From assembly GCF_900465345.1 (NCBI RefSeq), contig NZ_UEGO01000028.1, forward strand, positions 47,600 to 111,599: a stretch of 64,000 bases of DNA, written 5' to 3'. Positions 18,801 through 28,581 of this stretch are shown here, piece after piece (positions within the stretch are counted from its first letter, which is position 1; each line of letters opens with the position of its first letter). The notes beneath the pieces were generated by a model, which did not search any database, was not told the origin of the DNA, and saw only the letters and a list, made by a program, of their open reading frames with translations. The translations under genes were made by a program, and so were the position numbers. This DNA comes from Asaia bogorensis. Lineage in GTDB: Bacteria > Pseudomonadota > Alphaproteobacteria > Acetobacterales > Acetobacteraceae.

Positions 18801-20075
18801 ATGATCTCCTCGCGGTTTTATCCTGGATCGTGGGGCGGCAGGATTTGTGTCCTGTCCTGCGTGGGCGCCGCTCTCCTGCGGCCCCCTGTCTCTCTCGCGG
18901 CTGACAACACGGTCATTCCGTTTCATGCTGCGCTGGTCTCGGCATGGGAAAACGATCCGGTTCGCCGCGAACTGGCGACGAATACTCAGTCGGCGGACGC
19001 GCGCGCTGCGGCGGCGCGGTCCTGGTTCGCGGGCGGCCCCGTCCTGACCGGCAGTTATTATGACGACCGCGCCGCAGGCACCAATCTCGGCTACATCACC
19101 TGGCAAGGCGGCGTGTCCGTCCCGCTCTGGCTCCCCGGCCAGGGCAGCGCGACAGAGCGCGTGGCGCAAGCTGATTCCAAGACGGCGTTGTCGCGCGTCG
19201 ATGTCGAGCGGATGGCTGTCGCGGTTCGTGTTCTCGAACAAACGGGTGCCGTCATCCTCTCTGAACGTCGGGTCATTGCAGGACATGCGATCGTGCGTTC
19301 GTTCGAGCATATCGCCGAGTTGACAGCACGTGCCCATGGACATGGTGAGGTGGGCACGGTGGAATTGCAGGCGGTGACGGCGCAACTCGCGGACGCACGC
19401 GGCGAGGTCGCGAAGGCGAACACCGAGTTGGCCAGTGCCCGTTCCCGCCTTCAAACGCTTCTGGGCGTCCCAGGTGTGCCAGATCTGATGGCTGCCGATC
19501 CGCGATGGCTCGACCGGGTTCCCCTCGGTGACACGCGCAAGATCGAGGAGCAGGATCCCCGCGTGCAATCAGCGCATCGAGAGGTCATCGCCGCGCAGGA
19601 ACAGATGCGCCTGGCACGCGCCAGTTTCATGCCGAACCCGGAAATCGGCGTTGATGCAATCGATCAGGGACAGTACGGCAGCCCGTGGGCGACGCAGGTC
19701 GGGGTCAACTTCCGCATTCCCCTACCAAGTGATGTGACGCATACCCCGCAGATCTCGGCCGCGCGTGATCGTTTGGCAGCCTCAACGCGCGCTGAAATCC
19801 AGGCCCGAAGGGCCGTGCATGACGAACTCGCCCAGGTCATGGCGAGCCTCGCCGGAACGCGGGAAGCCCTTCTTCAGGCTCGTACGAGCGCCGCGCAGAC
19901 GATGCGGCGTGCCGACGCCATCGAGCATTCCTGGACCTTGGGTGAAACCCCGCTGATCGAAGCCTTGCGCGCCCGAACCGACGCGTGGCGGTCTCTACTC
20001 GCGCTCAATCAGGCGGAAGTATCCTGGCACGGCGCCATCATCCGAACCGGTATTTCGACAGGAACGCTTCCTTGA
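18801..20075 (+). CDS. TolC-family outer membrane factor of a heavy-metal RND pump (CzcC/CnrC-like)
   Basis: A 424-residue outer membrane efflux protein. A signal peptide ends near VSLAADN. Two OEP repeats contain the typical GGVSVPLWLPGQGSA and ASFMPNPEIGVDAI motifs, the second followed by VGVNFRIPLPSD. It provides the trimeric outer membrane exit duct for the adaptor and pump encoded next. I use the ATG at 18801; the longer frame starts inside the regulator gene. It is paralogous to the protein at 49427, with the same motifs but clear divergence. Confidence 0.85.
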   Translation: MISSRFYPGSWGGRICVLSCVGAALLRPPVSLAADNTVIPFHAALVSAWENDPVRRELATNTQSADARAAAARSWFAGGPVLTGSYYDDRAAGTNLGYITWQGGVSVPLWLPGQGSATERVAQADSKTALSRVDVERMAVAVRVLEQTGAVILSERRVIAGHAIVRSFEHIAELTARAHGHGEVGTVELQAVTAQLADARGEVAKANTELASARSRLQTLLGVPGVPDLMAADPRWLDRVPLGDTRKIEEQDPRVQSAHREVIAAQEQMRLARASFMPNPEIGVDAIDQGQYGSPWATQVGVNFRIPLPSDVTHTPQISAARDRLAASTRAEIQARRAVHDELAQVMASLAGTREALLQARTSAAQTMRRADAIEHSWTLGETPLIEALRARTDAWRSLLALNQAEVSWHGAIIRTGISTGTLP

Positions 20076-21241
20076 AAACCAGATATCTTCTGACCGCAGC
20101 CTTGCTGATGGGCACGTCTGTCGTCACGCTAGCTCCCGGTCGGGCCGAAACGGCCATCTGGATGCGCTCCGTGCATCTGGACGCGGCCGCGCAGGCCAGC
20201 GAAAAACTCTCCATCATTCAGGTCGTATCCGGCACACTGCAGGCCAGTATACCGGCGATGGCTTCGGTGACCAGCAACACGGCGCGATCCGTCGCCATTC
20301 GGCCTGCTGGAAGCGGTAAGGTCACTGACGTGTCGATCACGCCCGGCCAGCAGGTCCGTCAGGGGCAGGTCATGATCACCTACACGGATCATACCCTTCA
20401 CGAACTCTACCTCCAGCAGGATCAGGCCCGCGCCGCGCTAGCCTCTGCGCGAGCGGCCTTAACCGAAGCCACCAAAGCCTATCAGCGCGGACGTGCCCTG
20501 GACGGTAGTACCGTGTCGACCGGCGAGGTGCAGCGGCGTCTTGCAGCAAGGCAGCAGGCCGAAGCTGCCCTCGCGGCTCGTCAGGCCGACATCGGAACGA
20601 TCGAACATCGCCTGCACGAGGAATTCACGTCCGTGACGGAGACCATCGGCCATGGCGAGGATTCGCGGCTGATTTCTCCTGTTAACGGTGTGGTGCAGAG
20701 CCTTGCCACGGCGGTTGCAGCAGATGTTACAGCAGGCGAGACAGTCGCGGTCGTGACGGATCTGTCGACGGTGTGGATCGTGGCACAGATCCGACCGCAG
20801 GATGCTGCCATGCTAGCCGTCGGAGGCCGCGTCACCGTCCGTCCGTCCGGAAACGCAAACGTTGCGCCGCTGGTTACGACGATCAGTACGATCGACGGCA
20901 TGGCCGACCCGGCAACCGGGTTATTACGTGTGGTCAGCGTCGTGGAAAATCATACTATCCCCCTGCGCCCTGGAGAGATGCTCGATGCACAGATCGAGAC
21001 GACGCATGGTGTATCGGGACTTATCGTGCCAACCACAGCCATCCAGGATATTGCCGGACATAGCATCGTCTATGTGCCTGACGGAAAAGGCGCGTTCCAA
21101 GCTCATGAAATACGCATCCTTCTGGCGACGGACGATCAGGCGGTCATAGAAAGCGACCTGCATGCCGGCGAGCAGGTGGTTGGCGCGGGCAGCTTCGCTC
21201 TCAAGGGCACAGCACTCCTTGCCGATCAGAGCGGCGGCTAA
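20072..21241 (+). CDS. HlyD/CzcB-like periplasmic adaptor of the RND pump
   Basis: A 389-residue membrane fusion protein. The start taken is TTG overlapping the upstream stop (TTGA), which gives a clean signal peptide (TRYLLTAALLMGTSVVTLAPGRAE). The barrel-sandwich half-motif (VAIRPAGSGKVTDVSITPGQQVRQGQVMI), a long helical hairpin (QQDQARAALASARAALTEAT) and the second lipoyl half (LISPVNGVVQSL) are all present. It links the inner membrane pump to the outer membrane duct. No His-rich metal-binding N-terminus of the CzcB kind is seen. Confidence 0.85.
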   Translation: MKTRYLLTAALLMGTSVVTLAPGRAETAIWMRSVHLDAAAQASEKLSIIQVVSGTLQASIPAMASVTSNTARSVAIRPAGSGKVTDVSITPGQQVRQGQVMITYTDHTLHELYLQQDQARAALASARAALTEATKAYQRGRALDGSTVSTGEVQRRLAARQQAEAALAARQADIGTIEHRLHEEFTSVTETIGHGEDSRLISPVNGVVQSLATAVAADVTAGETVAVVTDLSTVWIVAQIRPQDAAMLAVGGRVTVRPSGNANVAPLVTTISTIDGMADPATGLLRVVSVVENHTIPLRPGEMLDAQIETTHGVSGLIVPTTAIQDIAGHSIVYVPDGKGAFQAHEIRILLATDDQAVIESDLHAGEQVVGAGSFALKGTALLADQSGG

Positions 21242-21246
21242 GACCC

Positions 21247-24200
21247 ATGCTGGAATTCATCCAAAAAAATGCCTTCATGTTGCTCGGCCTTGTCGCGGCG
21301 CTACTGATCGGCGGACTGATGACGATCCCCGGCCTTCCGGTGGAACCCGTCCCGGATATCTCGCCGCAGCAGGTCATGGTCTCAGTTACCGCTCCAGGCC
21401 TCGCGACGGAAGAAGTGGAGAGGCTGATTACTTTTCCGCTGGAATCCAGCCTTACGGGGATACCTGGAGTGGTGGATCTTCGCTCCATTTCGCGTACAGG
21501 CGTTTCCGCTGTCTATCTTCAATTTGCTGATTCAACCGACATCGATCTCGATCGCACGCGTGTCAGCCAGCGCCTTGCCGCAGCGAGGGAGGCCATATCC
21601 GTTCCGGGGATCGTCATCTCCATGGGACCGCTCGCCACTGGTATGGGCGAGATCATGCAAATCCAGATCAAAGGTGCTGGCTATTCGTTGACCGACCTCA
21701 ACCGCCTGATGACCTGGAGTGTGGTGCCACAACTGCGTCTGGTGAACGGTGTGGTGGATGTCAACGTCAATGGTGGCGCCGAGGAGACCTTCGAGCTGAC
21801 ACTCGATCCGTCTCGGATGGTCGCTTTCGGTGTGTCTGTCCATGATATCATGCAGGCGATCGATACCAACAACGCCTCCTCGGGCGGCGGGTGGATCGCC
21901 CACCATGACGAGCAACAGGTTATCGTTGCTCGCGCCCGCGTCGCGGGGCTGGAGACCTTGAGTGCCATTCCAGTCAAGATGGGGCACAACGGCCACGTCA
22001 TTCGTGTCCGTGACATGGGAACTGTGGGTATCGGCGCGCGCACGCGCCTGGGGGCTGTCACGCGTGACGGAGAGGGAGAGATCGTCAACGGCGTGGTTCT
22101 GATGCAGAATGGCGCCAGTTCGAATGCAACGCTGGCGGCGATCAACGCCGCGCTTCCAGGTATCCAACAATCACTGCCCCCGGGCGTAACGCTGGACCCA
22201 TTCTATACGCGTGCGACGCTAACGTCAGAGACGATCGGAACCGTCAAGGAAAACCTGGCGCTCGGGGCCGCACTCGTCATTGTCGTGTTGATCGTGGTGC
22301 TGGGCGACTGGCGCGCGGCACTCGTCATCGCTTCAGTCATTCCCGCGGCCCTGATTTTTGCCATGGCGGGCATGCGTTGGTTTGGCGTTTCGGCAAATCT
22401 GCTCAGTCTGGGTGCGATCGATTTCGGCATGATCGTGGACAGCTCCCTTGTGGTAGTTGAGCATCTTCTCACAACACGTGGCCAGGCAAACGACCAGCGC
22501 ACCTTCAAGGATCTGGCTGGAAGTGCGCTGACCAGCGTCATCCGTCCGGTCAGTTTCTCGATCCTTATTATCATCCTGGTCTACCTGCCGATCCTTACGC
22601 TCGAAGGGATTGAAGGCAAGATGTTCCGGCCGATGGCGCAGACTGTCATCATGGCCCTGCTGGCATCGCTTCTCTACTGCATCGTCTGCATACCAACCCT
22701 GGCTGCACTGATGATCCGGTTCGGGGGAGAAGAGCGCGAAACGCGGTTCGTACGCTTCGTTCGCCGCCATTACGAACCTGCCCTGGCCTGGAGCGAACAT
22801 CACGGTCGTCTGCTGATCGCAGTCACGGCAGGCACGTTTGCCGTCGCGGTCTTGCTGGCAATGCGACTGGGTGGAGAATTTGTACCGCAGCTTGATGAAG
22901 GGGCGCTGCTGGTGACCTCGTTGCGCCTGCCTAGTGCATCTTTGGATACCGTCATCCGAGGCGTAACGGAGCAGGAACGTATTCTCAAGAGCTTCCCCGA
23001 TGTGGCTACGGTCGTCAGCAATACCGGCACCTCGGCGATCCCCACCGACCCGATGGGGACAGGGGAAACCGACACTTTCATTTTTCTCAAGCCACGCGCG
23101 CAGTGGACAACAGCGCGCACCGAAGCAGGACTGGTCGATAAGATGAGTGCGGCTCTGGCTGAACGTCTGCCTGATGCCGAATATTCATGGACTCAACCCA
23201 TCCAGATGCGCATGGACGATTTGCTGTCAGGCGTACGGACCCAGCTTGCCATTTCGATCTACGGCGATGATCTGGCGACCTTGTCACATCTGGCGGACGA
23301 AACGGTGACAGCCTTGGAGAGCGTGCGGGGTGCGGCCGACGTGACGTCAGCTGGCGAAGGCACTGTTCCCTACATGCATGTCGATGTTGACCGGGACGCT
23401 GCGGCGCGTCTTGGCGTCGCGGTTCCCGACATTCTCCAGACAGTCGAGGCCGTAGGGGGGAGAATTGGCACCACCGTCACGCTGGACGAAGCCATTGTCC
23501 CGACGCAGGTGCGTTTCGCGCGGGATGCTGTTCGCTCAATGGACCGGATTGGCCGAATACAGGTGCGTCGCACCGACGGCACGGGCTGGGTTCTTCTGGG
23601 AGATGTCACGCACATCTCGGTTCTGGATGGAACCTCACGTATCGACCGTGACAGTCTACGGCGGCGGATTATCGTCCAGGCCAATATACGCGGTCGGGAC
23701 GTCGCCAGTTTCGTCACCGAAGCCCGGAAGGTCGTAGCACGACAGGTACATCTTCCGCCGGGATACCGCATGAGTTGGGCTGGACAGTTCCGTAACCTGG
23801 AATCAGCGTCCCGGCGGCTTGCCGTCGTCCTGCCAATCGCGCTTGCGCTGATCTTCGGGCTTTTGGTTGCAGCCCTGTCATCGGTCGGCGCCGCCGCGCT
23901 GGTCTTCGTCAACCTGCCGGTTGCAGCAACAGGCGGCATTCTGGCGCTGGTCCTGCGCGGCATGCCGTTCAGCATCGCAGCGGGGATCGGCTTTATCGCG
24001 CTGTTCGGCGTTGCGATCCTGAACGGCGTTGTATTGATGTCGCAGATCCGGATCTACCGGGGTGAGAGCATGACTGCGGCCAAAGCGGCCTTCGAAGCGG
24101 CCCGCGTGCGATTACGTCCCGTCATCGCCACTGCATCAGTCGCAAGTTTAGGCTTTTTCCCGATGGCCTTTTCCGGAAGTGCCGGAGCGGAAGTGGAGCG

Positions 24201-24321
24201 GCCATTGGCGACCGTCGTGATCGGTGGCCTCGTCTCCTCTACCATTCTCACGCTGCTGGTTCTCCCCTCACTCTATGCGCTGGCTTTCGGCCGCAAATCT
24301 TCCACAGGCAGTGCGCCTTGA
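21247..24321 (+). CDS. CzcA/CnrA-type heavy-metal RND efflux pump
   Basis: A 1024-residue HME-RND proton antiporter with 12 predicted membrane helices. The fourth helix carries AIDFGMIVDSSLVVVE with Asp392, Asp398 and Glu405, spaced as the proton-relay residues of CzcA. This DFG...D form marks divalent-cation pumps, not CusA-type Cu/Ag pumps. The usual VEN after the helix is VEH here. The porter domains contain PVEPVPDISPQQVMV and SNTGTSAIPTDPMGTGETDTFIFLKP. Substrate is probably Ni/Co from operon context, which is inference. Five bases downstream of the adaptor gene. Confidence 0.9.
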   Translation: MLEFIQKNAFMLLGLVAALLIGGLMTIPGLPVEPVPDISPQQVMVSVTAPGLATEEVERLITFPLESSLTGIPGVVDLRSISRTGVSAVYLQFADSTDIDLDRTRVSQRLAAAREAISVPGIVISMGPLATGMGEIMQIQIKGAGYSLTDLNRLMTWSVVPQLRLVNGVVDVNVNGGAEETFELTLDPSRMVAFGVSVHDIMQAIDTNNASSGGGWIAHHDEQQVIVARARVAGLETLSAIPVKMGHNGHVIRVRDMGTVGIGARTRLGAVTRDGEGEIVNGVVLMQNGASSNATLAAINAALPGIQQSLPPGVTLDPFYTRATLTSETIGTVKENLALGAALVIVVLIVVLGDWRAALVIASVIPAALIFAMAGMRWFGVSANLLSLGAIDFGMIVDSSLVVVEHLLTTRGQANDQRTFKDLAGSALTSVIRPVSFSILIIILVYLPILTLEGIEGKMFRPMAQTVIMALLASLLYCIVCIPTLAALMIRFGGEERETRFVRFVRRHYEPALAWSEHHGRLLIAVTAGTFAVAVLLAMRLGGEFVPQLDEGALLVTSLRLPSASLDTVIRGVTEQERILKSFPDVATVVSNTGTSAIPTDPMGTGETDTFIFLKPRAQWTTARTEAGLVDKMSAALAERLPDAEYSWTQPIQMRMDDLLSGVRTQLAISIYGDDLATLSHLADETVTALESVRGAADVTSAGEGTVPYMHVDVDRDAAARLGVAVPDILQTVEAVGGRIGTTVTLDEAIVPTQVRFARDAVRSMDRIGRIQVRRTDGTGWVLLGDVTHISVLDGTSRIDRDSLRRRIIVQANIRGRDVASFVTEARKVVARQVHLPPGYRMSWAGQFRNLESASRRLAVVLPIALALIFGLLVAALSSVGAAALVFVNLPVAATGGILALVLRGMPFSIAAGIGFIALFGVAILNGVVLMSQIRIYRGESMTAAKAAFEAARVRLRPVIATASVASLGFFPMAFSGSAGAEVERPLATVVIGGLVSSTILTLLVLPSLYALAFGRKSSTGSAP

Positions 24322-24361
24322 TGAGACCAACAGACTGCAATCCAAGGGAGGAAAGAGTGTC

Positions 24362-25672
24362 ATGCTGAACATTCTCCGGCACCGTAGTTACCGACATCTA
24401 TTCGCGGCTCAGGTTATAGCTCTGATCGGTACCGGGCTTGCGACTGTGGCTCTGGGTCTTCTCGCATTTCGCGTGGCAGGTGAGAACGCTGGCGCCGTGC
24501 TGGGTACAGCACTGGCCATCAAAATGCTTGCCTATGTTGGCGTGGCGCCGGTCGCCGCCGCGTTCACCGAACGCCTGCCGCGACGGGTCATGCTGGTATC
24601 ACTCGACCTTATACGCTGTGCTGTCGCCGCCTACCTTCCGTTCGTGAGCACGGTCTGGGAAATCTATGCTCTGATCTTTATTCTACAATCAGCATCGGCC
24701 GCTTTCACACCGACCTTTCAGGCGACGATCCCCGATATCCTACCCGATGAACATGATTACACAGATGCTCTTTCCCTCTCTCGTGTCGCATATGACATGG
24801 AGAGTGTCGTCAGCCCGCTTCTGGCGGCAGCACTTCTGACGCTGGTGTCATTCAACCTTCTGTTCGTCGGCACTGCGATCGGATTTTTGTGTTCTGCAGC
24901 TCTTGTTGTCTCAGTCGCCTTGCCCAGCCCGAAGCCAACCAAACCGCGCAGCATTTATGAGCGTACGACACGTGGCATGAAACTTTATCTTGCGACGCCG
25001 CGCCTGCGTGGCCTGCTCGCGATCGATCTTGCTGTGGCAGCGGCAGCCTCAATCGTTCTGGTGAACACAGTCGTGTATGTCCAGGGACACTTTGGGTTGA
25101 GTCAGCGTGCTACAGCTCTGGCTCTTGCCTGCTTCGGGAGTGGCTCGATGCTGGCAGCGTTCGGTCTGCCGCGCATCCTGGACCGTATAGCAGATCGCAC
25201 CGTCATGCTCGGCGGCGCAGGTTTGCTTGTAGTCGGCTCAGGCCTCGCCATCTTCCTCCCCACCTACAACTGGCTTTTGCCGCTCTGGATATTACTGGGA
25301 ATAGGCTATTCCAGTGCTCAAACGCCGACCGGGCGACTGCTTCGTCGTTCCGCTCATGCCGAAGATCGACCTGCGCTATTTGCTGCCCAGTTCGCTCTTT
25401 CACATGTTTGCTGGCTTATCGCCTACCCCCTCGCGGGGCGTGTTGGTGCCGCGTATGGATTACCTGTCTCCGCACTCCTGCTTTGTTTACTGACAGCAGC
25501 GGGCGTTGTTATAGCTTTGCTCGTCTGGCCCAGACAGGATCCTGACACCTTGATACACGGACACGTCTCCTCCTCTGAGGATAATCCACATCTTAAAGAT
25601 TTGGAGAGTGGCCAACACGCGCATTCCTACGTAATCGACGACCAGCACGCAAAATGGCCACGTAAAACGTAA
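24362..25672 (+). CDS. MFS exporter with His-rich tail, NreB/NrsD-like nickel exporter
   Basis: A 436-residue major facilitator protein with about 12 membrane helices (HLFAAQVIALIGTGLATVALGLLAF at the start, LLCLLTAAGVVIALLVWP as the last helix). The cytoplasmic C-terminal tail is His-rich (HGHVSS, NPHLKD, GQHAHSYV, DDQHAKW). That tail is the hallmark of NreB/NrsD nickel exporters, where it modulates transport. A good ribosome binding site (GGAGGAAAG) precedes the ATG at 24362. Last gene of the efflux operon. The Ni assignment is family-based inference. Confidence 0.78.
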   Translation: MLNILRHRSYRHLFAAQVIALIGTGLATVALGLLAFRVAGENAGAVLGTALAIKMLAYVGVAPVAAAFTERLPRRVMLVSLDLIRCAVAAYLPFVSTVWEIYALIFILQSASAAFTPTFQATIPDILPDEHDYTDALSLSRVAYDMESVVSPLLAAALLTLVSFNLLFVGTAIGFLCSAALVVSVALPSPKPTKPRSIYERTTRGMKLYLATPRLRGLLAIDLAVAAAASIVLVNTVVYVQGHFGLSQRATALALACFGSGSMLAAFGLPRILDRIADRTVMLGGAGLLVVGSGLAIFLPTYNWLLPLWILLGIGYSSAQTPTGRLLRRSAHAEDRPALFAAQFALSHVCWLIAYPLAGRVGAAYGLPVSALLLCLLTAAGVVIALLVWPRQDPDTLIHGHVSSSEDNPHLKDLESGQHAHSYVIDDQHAKWPRKT

Positions 25673-25812
25673 ATTTAGTTTCCAGTATAAAATTTTTACC
25701 ACGAAGCAGACCTTCCTCTATCCCCGATTATGTAGCCACAGCATGGATCATCACGCACAAGATAAGCCCGGCACACATCGAAATATTCCGTCCTTGTCGA
25801 TACAATGTTGAA

Positions 25813-25862
25813 ATCCACCCAACCATAGGAACGTCTGTGGATTGTTCTATGGTTGGGTGGAT
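25813..25862. terminator. perfect 16-bp inverted repeat between convergent genes
   Basis: ATCCACCCAACCATAG (25813-25828) and its exact complement (25847-25862) are separated by 18 bases. It lies between the convergent ends of the MFS gene and the relaxase gene, so a bidirectional terminator role is likely, although no U-tract follows on either strand. Other possibilities are a protein-binding site or an insertion scar. Confidence 0.45.
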
Positions 25863-25929
25863 GAAAACCGTAAGGGCGTAGCATTCGTGAAACCAATCGG
25901 TCTGGTCATTTCCAAAGCCGCGAACACCA

Positions 25930-27672
25930 TCAAATCCCGATCCCCATGTCCCGTTTCCGGCCGAACGACCAGTCCACGCCTCCATCCTCCCGCGCAACGC
26001 CCGAGACATGACGACCGATCTGTTTCTCCAGCGATGGCGTCCAGGGGACAAGCTGGAACCCGAGGCCGCCGTCAATCATGGCGAAGCGCCCTGATGCGAG
26101 GGTCAGGCGCTGCCGGTAAGTTCCGCTGACATACTCGCCGGCCTCGACACTCTGGATGGGCTGACCGGTTTCGCGGGCCAGACGCCCGGCCACGTCCCGC
26201 ATTTCCTGCGCCCGCATGGAGGCGACCATGCCACGCGGATAGCGCACGCGCGCTCCGTCCTGCTGTGCGATCCCCTGCTCGACCAAGTGAGCGCTGCGCT
26301 GGCGTAGCGCGTCACGGACGTCCGCCCCGAAACCACCCTCTCCCAGCGCCACCGGTTCACGGGCGACAAGCTGCCGATCCAGCCATGTCGCGCCCTGCGC
26401 CCGCACCTGCTCCCCGATCGACAGATCGGAGCGCACCGCAAGTGTCGCCCGCCGCTGCCCCTTTGCATCCTCATAGGTCCGCAGTTCAACCAGCCCACCG
26501 TGCGGCACATCTCCAGCCGCTTCCAGTGATGGCAGATGGACATGATGCGTGCGCCCATCCACACCGTCGATCACCGCATAGGCGCTTCCCTTCATCTCAT
26601 CATCCAGACCGCGTGCGACCAGACGCCCGATAATCGGCTCGGCCAGGTCTTCCCCGGCCAGCACCCATGACGACGAGGCCCGTTCGATCCCCTGTTCGCT
26701 CAGACCACGGTGGATGCGTTTGATGATGTCATTGCGCTGACCCATCTCGCGCAAGGTGGCTTCCGCCGTTTCCTCCAGCCGCCATTGTCCACCCCCAACC
26801 TCATGGGCAAGGCCCATCCGTTCCAGTCGCCGCAGCCGCCCGACCTTCATGACCGCGAACGCGTCAGGCTGCCGGTCAGGCGACGGCGCCATGTCGATGA
26901 TGCCGTGCTGGTTCGCGTCCTGCTGCAACTGGCGGTCCAGTTGGGTCCAGCGTTCCGCCTCGACCTGACGCTCGACGTTGCGGTGGATTTCATGGTCGGT
27001 GCGCGGCCCGAGTTCAAGCGTGACCAGGTTCTGGGCGCGGGCACGCAGTCCCTCGCGAATGTAATCCTTGGAGATGACCAGATCCTCGCCGTCCTGGTCT
27101 TTGCCCCGCACGATGATGTGGATATGCGGATTGTCGGTGTTCCAATGCGACACGGCAACCCAATCCAGCTTCGTGCCGAGATCCTGTTCGGCCTGCGTCA
27201 TCAGTTCCCGCGTGAAGGTTTTCAGGTCCGCCATTTCGGCCGCATCCTCTGGTCCCACGATGAAGCGGAAGTGATGCCGGTCGTCCTGACTTCGCTCGGC
27301 GAATTCGCGTGCGGGCACATGGTCGCGCTCTGCCCCGAACAACCGCGCCTTCTCGCCGTCCTTCGTCACGCCCTCGCGCTGGAGGTAGGACAGATGGGCA
27401 CGCAGGCTCGCCCGAACGCCATGCCGGACCACTCGCGCCTTGACTATGGCAAGCCGGGTGCGACGAGACAGAAGACGGTTGGCGCGAGTTGCCGCGCCCC
27501 TGCCCCGCCCGAAAGTGGACGGTCCCTTTCCGGCGCGCCCCGAGCCAGGACGGCCCATGCCCCCCGCCCGGTTGGTGGCAGCCAGCACGCGTCCAATGAA
27601 AGACCGTCTCTCGCGGGCACGGGGAGAGCGGATGCGGCCCGGCCGGACCCGGAAATCGTCATCGCGGGCCAT
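25930..27672 (-). CDS. conjugative relaxase, DUF3363 (VirD2/TraI-like)
   Basis: A 580-residue relaxase. The N-terminal 70 residues are very basic. The nickase domain holds RASLRAHLSYLQREGVTKDG, DRHHFRFIVGPEDA and the metal-binding NPHIHIIVRG (His183, His185). The C-terminal half is the DUF3363 region (SSWVLAGEDLAEPIIGRLV, YAVIDGVDGRTHHVHLP). It would nick oriT and pilot the DNA strand through TraG. It follows the lytic transglycosylase gene on the same strand. No oriT could be assigned with confidence. Confidence 0.9.
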   Translation of the reverse strand: MARDDDFRVRPGRIRSPRARERRSFIGRVLAATNRAGGMGRPGSGRAGKGPSTFGRGRGAATRANRLLSRRTRLAIVKARVVRHGVRASLRAHLSYLQREGVTKDGEKARLFGAERDHVPAREFAERSQDDRHHFRFIVGPEDAAEMADLKTFTRELMTQAEQDLGTKLDWVAVSHWNTDNPHIHIIVRGKDQDGEDLVISKDYIREGLRARAQNLVTLELGPRTDHEIHRNVERQVEAERWTQLDRQLQQDANQHGIIDMAPSPDRQPDAFAVMKVGRLRRLERMGLAHEVGGGQWRLEETAEATLREMGQRNDIIKRIHRGLSEQGIERASSSWVLAGEDLAEPIIGRLVARGLDDEMKGSAYAVIDGVDGRTHHVHLPSLEAAGDVPHGGLVELRTYEDAKGQRRATLAVRSDLSIGEQVRAQGATWLDRQLVAREPVALGEGGFGADVRDALRQRSAHLVEQGIAQQDGARVRYPRGMVASMRAQEMRDVAGRLARETGQPIQSVEAGEYVSGTYRQRLTLASGRFAMIDGGLGFQLVPWTPSLEKQIGRHVSGVAREDGGVDWSFGRKRDMGIGI

Positions 27673-27900
27673 AAAGACCGCGACCTTGCGCTAACACATT
27701 GAAAACAAGCCAATCACGCGATCGGACACCTTGGGATGGGAAAATGACCTTGTGAAAACCCCAGAAAAACCGCCCTCCCCAACCATGCCGCACCTTGTGG
27801 CTTTTATCTTGCATTAGCCCCCAAAGACCCGATCCCCAGAGCAATCGCCGTTCCCCCGTCTTCCCGGCCCACCGCACCATCGGCATTGGCGCGTGCCCGA

Positions 27901-28581
27901 TCATGGCGCCTGCTCCATGGAGACGGGCACGAACAGCGCCTCGGACATGCCGACTGATGCCCGGGGCGTGTGCGGGAAATGGCCGGCAAACAGCGTCTCT
28001 TTAGGCTGGTCGCGCACAACGGAGACGCCGGCTTCGTGCAGACCGCTCGCAGGAAACGTGCGCCGGTCGAGCAGGTGAGCGACGGAGGTAACGTAGGTCC
28101 GTGTCTCGTGTGGGAGCGGCCGACCCGTTGCAAGATGGGCCTCGTAACGGCCGGGTCCTGCGTTATAGGCCGCCAGAAATCCTGCATCCCCATAGCGGTC
28201 GTGCAGCAGGCGGAGATAGCTGGCACCGGCAAGGATGTTGTCCTGCGGGTCGAAAGGATTGCTTCCGAGCGCAAGATCGCGCCGCAACTCCTGCCATGTC
28301 GCAGGCATGATCTGCATGAGGCCCATCGCCCCTTTGGCGGAGATGGCGTGGGCATCACGACCGCTTTCGACCTGCATCACCGCCCGTATCCATTCGGGTG
28401 GCAGGGCAACCCGCTCTGCCGCCTGACGGATCATTCCCTCGATGTCCTGCGCGCTGGCAGGATGCATCAGAACCACCAGCGAAGCCGTAAGCCCTGTGCA
28501 GCACAACCGGGCAAGGCTGAACCGGATGCGCGTGCTGGCATTGCGGCCACCCCGTCCTGCTCCTGCAACCAGGCGCATCAT
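27901..28581 (-). CDS. lytic transglycosylase of the transfer system
   Basis: A 226-residue secreted murein hydrolase with the SLT fold. A signal peptide ends at HPASAQ (about residue 45). The catalytic Glu72 lies in VMQVESG, followed by AKGAMGLMQIMPATW and AAYNAGPGRYEAHLATG. VirB1-type enzymes open peptidoglycan locally for assembly of the secretion channel. Its ATG overlaps the end of the DUF736 gene. Confidence 0.9.
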   Translation of the reverse strand: MMRLVAGAGRGGRNASTRIRFSLARLCCTGLTASLVVLMHPASAQDIEGMIRQAAERVALPPEWIRAVMQVESGRDAHAISAKGAMGLMQIMPATWQELRRDLALGSNPFDPQDNILAGASYLRLLHDRYGDAGFLAAYNAGPGRYEAHLATGRPLPHETRTYVTSVAHLLDRRTFPASGLHEAGVSVVRDQPKETLFAGHFPHTPRASVGMSEALFVPVSMEQAP

